From positions 1 to 64,000 of the forward strand of contig CAZRCZ010000004.1 in the NCBI GenBank assembly GCA_964598765.1: a stretch of 64,000 nt of DNA, in the 5' to 3' direction. Below the pieces are notes generated by a model. The model made no database searches and had not been told where the DNA came from. It was given only the letters and a program-made list of their open reading frames with translations. This DNA comes from CAZRCZ01 sp964598765. GTDB lineage: Bacteria; Sumerlaeota; Sumerlaeia; MVZB01; JAJFLK01. Shown one piece after another: positions 63,622 to 64,000 of this stretch. The translations under genes and the position numbers were made by a program. Numbering within the stretch: the first letter of the stretch is position 1; every line of letters begins with the position of its first letter.

Positions 63622-64000
63622 TCACGCTTTGTTTTGCTTTTCAAGTTCTGCGGCGACCTCCGCGACGTGTCCCGTGACGCTGAGCTTGCGCCACGCCTTG
63701 ACGATTTTGCCCGCGGGATCAATCAGAAATGTCGAGCGCTCGACGCCCATGTATTTCCGGCCATACATGCTTTTTTGAACCCAGACGCCGTAGGCTTCGA
63801 GCGTTTTCTTCTCCGGATCGGCGAGCAACGGAAAATTTAGGGAGTATTTTTCCGAGAATTTCCCGTGGCGTTTCAGATCGTCGGGACTGACGCCCAGCAC
63901 GACGGCTCCGAGTTTTTCCAAGGATTTAAGATTGTCTCGAAAATCGCACGCTTCTTTCGTGCAACCCGACGTGTCGTCCTTGGGATAAAAATAGAGCGCG
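63622..64000 (-). CDS. bcp: Thioredoxin-dependent peroxiredoxin (BCP/PrxQ), 5' part cut
   Basis: The frame is open to the window edge: LYFYPKDDTSGCTKEACDFRDNL at the cut side contains the peroxidatic Cys (in TSGCTKEAC) with the second Cys typical of BCP. It continues GAVVLGVSPDDLKRHGKFSEKYSLNFPLLAD and RSTFLIDPAGKIVKAW. Reduces peroxides and organic hydroperoxides. The complete protein would be about 150 residues, so about 25 N-terminal residues are missing. Confidence 0.93.
   Translation of the reverse strand, partial: ALYFYPKDDTSGCTKEACDFRDNLKSLEKLGAVVLGVSPDDLKRHGKFSEKYSLNFPLLADPEKKTLEAYGVWVQKSMYGRKYMGVERSTFLIDPAGKIVKAWRKLSVTGHVAEVAAELEKQNKA

Overview
The window is a dense stretch of bacterial chromosome, moderately GC-rich, with about 60 protein genes on both strands and a few broken ones. 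I saw no rRNA, tRNA, CRISPR array, phage or insertion sequence. The organism is Gram-negative: it has a Pal/OmpA lipoprotein, several lipobox and twin-arginine signals, PBP2, a SurA-type PPIase, signal peptidase I and sigma-54. The MEP isoprenoid (ispF), haem (hemB), molybdenum cofactor (moaA) and methylmalonyl-CoA (meaB, epimerase) pathways are represented. The exported Gfo/Idh/MocA oxidoreductase, LmbE-type deacetylase, sialidase-like protein, LVIVD-repeat protein and many dispersed intergenic repeats suggest the PVC group or a neighbouring candidate phylum. That placement is an inference and no marker gene here proves it.

Layout. 1-6500: 3' part of an Hsp70, a decayed nucleotidyltransferase-like gene with a small partner, an LmbE deacetylase, a sialidase-like exported protein, a DUF2203 protein, a proline-rich lipoprotein and pcm. 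6543-14764: a minus-strand run of SDR, meaB, two tandem paralogous membrane proteins, methylmalonyl-CoA epimerase, a membrane histidine kinase and ruvX. 14988-17380: a GspL/PilM-N-like and PilO-like pair. 17406-22519: glpK, a periplasmic PPIase and pal. 22668-23210: a toxin-antitoxin pair in which both genes carry an in-frame amber codon. 23239-30165: exported oxidoreductase, lipoprotein, thioredoxin-like protein, purA and hemB. 30274-33076: double-FHA protein, phosphoesterase and lepB. 33314-38783: an atypical SDR, a WecG-type glycosyltransferase, holB and membrane proteins. 38939-48201: valS, an exported esterase, a brnTA remnant, rpoN, an exported protein and an APC permease. 48399-55895: PfkB kinase, hybrid histidine kinase, TPR protein, enoyl-CoA hydratase, a membrane protein and PBP2. 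56041-64000: thioesterase, LVIVD protein, a scpB-pseudouridine synthase-ispF-enoyl-CoA hydratase-tatA run, moaA and a peroxiredoxin cut by the window end.

Most of this is core housekeeping. The unusual material is in the small accessory loci and between genes: three accessory reading frames interrupted by TAG, a brnT fragment abutting the rpoN stop codon, tandem paralogs sharing 85 identical bases at their 3' ends, and a set of dispersed intergenic repeat families, some forming long hairpins (a 30-base arm with one mismatch at 12833-12919). I found no convincing new multi-gene defence or biosynthetic system.
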